Position numbers and translations under genes: made by a program. Of a stretch of 14,273 nt of DNA, positions 11,928 to 14,273 are shown one piece after another (the first letter of the stretch is position 1; each line of letters opens with the position of its first letter). The notes under the pieces are model-generated. The model was given only the letters and a program-made list of their open reading frames with translations, was not told the origin of the DNA and did not search any database. This stretch comes from Candidatus Eiseniibacteriota bacterium (lineage in GTDB: Bacteria > Joyebacterota > Joyebacteria > Joyebacterales > Joyebacteraceae), in contig DAOVNE010000012.1 in the NCBI GenBank assembly GCA_030630395.1, positions 1 through 14,273 of the forward strand, read 5' to 3'.

Positions 11928-14273
11928 ATGAGGATAGGTGTCTACGTGTGCCACTGCGGTGGCAACATATCAGAGACGGTGGACGTCAAGGCAGTCGCCG
12001 CGGCCGCGGCGCTGCGGCCCGGCGTCGTGCTCGCTCGCGACTACGGACACATGTGTTCCGATCTCGGCCAGAAGCTCATTCTCGAAGACATCAAGGAGCA
12101 TAACCTCGATCGGGTCGTCGTCGCCGCGTGCTCGCCGCACTTCCAGGGCGCAACATTCATGGACGTGCTTGAGACCGGGGGCTTGAGTCCGTACGTGTTT
12201 GAAATGGCCAACATCCGCGAACAGTGCGCGTGGCCCCACTACGGCGAGCCGGAAACAGCAACACTGAAGTCCATAGAGCTTACGAACATGGCCATTGCGA
12301 AGGCCGGTCTTGATGAGTCGCTTGACAAGAAGACGATGCCGATTGGGAAGAGGGTGCTCGTCGTCGGCGGGGGCATCGCCGGGATCCAGGCGTCTCTTGA
12401 TCTTGCCGACTCAGGTTTTGAGGTTCACCTGGTCGAGAAGGACGCCTCGATCGGCGGCAAGATGGCACAGCTGTCGAGGACGTTCCCCACAGAAGATTGC
12501 TCCGCGTGCATCCTGAGCCCGAAGATGGCGGACGTGCCTGCCAATCCAAACATCGAGCTACTGACGAACTCGGAGATCGAGAGCGTCGAGGGTTACCTGG
12601 GCGATTTCGAGGTCACGGTCGTCAGGAAATCGACGTACGTCGACCCCGACCTGTGCACGTCGTGCGGTCTCTGCGAAGACGCCTGCCCCGTCAAGGTTCC
12701 CAATGAGTTCGAAGAGGGTTTGCTCGACCGCAAGGCCATCTACGTGCCGTTCGACTTCGCAGTTCCATACAAGTATCTGATTGACGAAAGCGTGTGTCTG
12801 AGACTCACCAAGGGCGGTGATGTCTGCGGACTCTGCCAGAAGGCGTGCCCAAAGGACGCCATTGACTTCGGCAGGAAGTCCGAGAAGGTCCGCTTCACCG
12901 TCGACACGATCGTCGTTGCCACGGGGTACGACATCTTCGATGCGACGGAGAAGAAAGTCTACGGATACGGAGAGTACAAGAATGTCATCACGGCGCTTGA
13001 GATGGAGCGCATGATCGTTAACGCATCAGCAGGCTCGCCCCTGAGACCAATCAAGGGCAGGATCGGCTTCATTCAGTGTGTGGGATCCAGAGACGAGCAG
13101 GTCGGCAACGAGTACTGCTCGAGGGTGTGCTGCATGTACGCGACCAAGCTCTCCCAACTGCTCAAGCGCTCCGACCCCACGAGAGAGATCTACGTTTTCT
13201 ATACGGATCTACGGGCGTTCGGGAAGGGATTCGAAGAGTACTACAAGCGAGCGCAGACGGACGGCGTGAAGTTCGTGCGTGGTCGCGTTGCTGAGCTCAT
13301 CGAGGATCCGGTCACAAAGAGCGTCACCGTTAAGGTAGAGGACACGCTCTCTCGCCGGATGATAGAGGCGGAGTTCGATCTCGTTGTGTTGTCGGTGGGA
13401 CTCAAGCCGAACGCGGGTACGGAGAGGATCGCGGAGATACTGAAACTCACGAAGAGTCCCGACGGATTCCTGCAGGAGGCCCACCCGAAATTCAGACCCG
13501 TCGACACTCTCAAGGAAGGCATATTCCTCGCAGGCGCCGTCCAGGGACCGAAGGACATCCCTGATGCCGTGGCTTCGGCAAGCGCGGCTGCGGCAAGGGC
13601 CGTCCGACTGATGAACCAGGGAGAGTTCTCGCTCGACCCTGTGCTCGCATATGTCCATGAGGATATCTGCGATGGGTGCGGCCTCTGCGTGGAGAGCTGC
13701 CTTCCCGGCGCCATTTCGATGTCGTCGAATGTCGCGCAGATCAACGAGACGCTCTGTACGGGCTGCGGTATCTGCATTGCCGCGTGCCCGATCGACGCGA
13801 TGGATCTCCACTGCTATGCAAACGACCAGCTTCTGGCTGAAGTCGAGGCCGCCATCTCCGAACGCCAAGACGGAGAAACCAGGATCGTTGTCTTTGCCGA
13901 TGACACGACGACGTATCGTCTGGCCGACAACGTCGGAACCGGGAAGCTTCCCTACGCACCGGAGACGAGGATAATCAGGGTTCCCAGCGGCGCGAGAGCA
14001 ACGCCGGCTCTTGTGCTGAAGGCGCTCGCTCTTGGAATCGATGGCGTCTTTGTCGGCGAGAGCGAGAGCAAATCATCACCGTACGCGGGCATTGGCCCGG
14101 CTCTGTCGCGCAACATCGAGCAGACGAGAGCCATTCTGCGCGAGCACGGAATAGAACCGGAGCGTGTGCGCGCGAAGGAGTTCGTGACTATCATGCTGGG
14201 CGGATTCGTGGCGCAGCTCAACGAACTCACCGCGTTTGCAGAGGCAGCCGGCCCCATACCGGAAGAGAAGAGA
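11928..14273 (+). CDS. hdrA: Second HdrA fused to a cysteine-free MvhD-like domain (partial)
   Basis: 782 codons, open at the window edge. Residues 1 to about 640 form a complete HdrA: VCHCGG (Cys8, Cys10), Cys43, Cys68, Cys100; FAD motif VVGGGIAG (147-152); EDCSACILSPKM; inserted ferredoxin starting Cys243; and a C-terminal ferredoxin with both motifs intact (Cys581/584/587/591 and Cys610/613/616/620). From about residue 652 the sequence follows MvhD: RIVVF, IIRVPSGARATP, GIDGVFVGESES, REHGIEPERVR. Every aligned cysteine of the window's own MvhD is replaced. HdrA-MvhD fusions are known (QmoB, some HdrA2). The ATG has GAGGG 7 nt upstream. Divergent from the hdrCBA operon; downstream partners lie outside the window. 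Confidence 0.93.
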   Translation, partial: MRIGVYVCHCGGNISETVDVKAVAAAAALRPGVVLARDYGHMCSDLGQKLILEDIKEHNLDRVVVAACSPHFQGATFMDVLETGGLSPYVFEMANIREQCAWPHYGEPETATLKSIELTNMAIAKAGLDESLDKKTMPIGKRVLVVGGGIAGIQASLDLADSGFEVHLVEKDASIGGKMAQLSRTFPTEDCSACILSPKMADVPANPNIELLTNSEIESVEGYLGDFEVTVVRKSTYVDPDLCTSCGLCEDACPVKVPNEFEEGLLDRKAIYVPFDFAVPYKYLIDESVCLRLTKGGDVCGLCQKACPKDAIDFGRKSEKVRFTVDTIVVATGYDIFDATEKKVYGYGEYKNVITALEMERMIVNASAGSPLRPIKGRIGFIQCVGSRDEQVGNEYCSRVCCMYATKLSQLLKRSDPTREIYVFYTDLRAFGKGFEEYYKRAQTDGVKFVRGRVAELIEDPVTKSVTVKVEDTLSRRMIEAEFDLVVLSVGLKPNAGTERIAEILKLTKSPDGFLQEAHPKFRPVDTLKEGIFLAGAVQGPKDIPDAVASASAAAARAVRLMNQGEFSLDPVLAYVHEDICDGCGLCVESCLPGAISMSSNVAQINETLCTGCGICIAACPIDAMDLHCYANDQLLAEVEAAISERQDGETRIVVFADDTTTYRLADNVGTGKLPYAPETRIIRVPSGARATPALVLKALALGIDGVFVGESESKSSPYAGIGPALSRNIEQTRAILREHGIEPERVRAKEFVTIMLGGFVAQLNELTAFAEAAGPIPEEKR

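Overview
The window is about 14.3 kb of GC-rich DNA, densely packed and with no mobile elements, CRISPR arrays, tRNA or rRNA genes that I can see. The content points to a strictly anaerobic bacterium rather than a methanogen. It has a sigma70-type promoter layout, Shine-Dalgarno sequences, an ECF sigma factor with a zinc-containing anti-sigma protein, and a lipoprotein-type S9 peptidase, yet it carries a full set of heterodisulfide reductase (Hdr) genes. The phylum cannot be fixed from this sequence; an uncultivated anaerobe is my guess only.

Layout. (1) 109-1482, minus strand: a CoA-disulfide reductase/NADH oxidase-type flavoprotein. (2) 1746-4734, minus strand: an ECF sigma factor, an S9 prolyl-oligopeptidase-like lipoprotein with its own good promoter, and a small ZAS (zinc) anti-sigma protein, closed by a strong hairpin at 1653-1681. 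(3) 4762-11461, minus strand: a seven-gene operon reading hdrC, hdrB, hdrA, mvhD, a fumarate-reductase-like Fe-S subunit, a fumarate-reductase/succinate-dehydrogenase-like flavoprotein, and a hydrogenase-maturation-protease-like protein. (4) 11462-11927: a divergent regulatory region with one promoter for each direction and a perfect 25-bp palindrome just downstream of the hdrC promoter. (5) 11928 to the window end, plus strand: a second HdrA paralogue fused to an MvhD-like domain. It is open at the window edge.

How the genes may work together. HdrA (flavin plus many Fe-S clusters) is the bifurcating core in known Hdr complexes, HdrC relays electrons to HdrB, and HdrB carries two CCG domains that reduce a disulfide. 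MvhD is the usual [2Fe-2S] docking subunit for an electron donor. No hydrogenase subunit is encoded here. The operon instead carries a fumarate reductase-like pair whose Fe-S subunit lacks the C-terminal CCG domain of methanogen thiol:fumarate reductase TfrB. The simplest reading is a soluble Hdr-Frd enzyme in which HdrB supplies the missing thiol/disulfide module. The direction, the disulfide and the dicarboxylate are not known from sequence.

The most unusual points are: the MvhD-like tail of the second HdrA, in which every cysteine of true MvhD is replaced; a Cys-to-Arg change in the last Fe-S motif of the first HdrA; a maturation-protease homologue that lacks one metal-binding residue and has no hydrogenase gene in view; and the palindrome at the divergent promoters.
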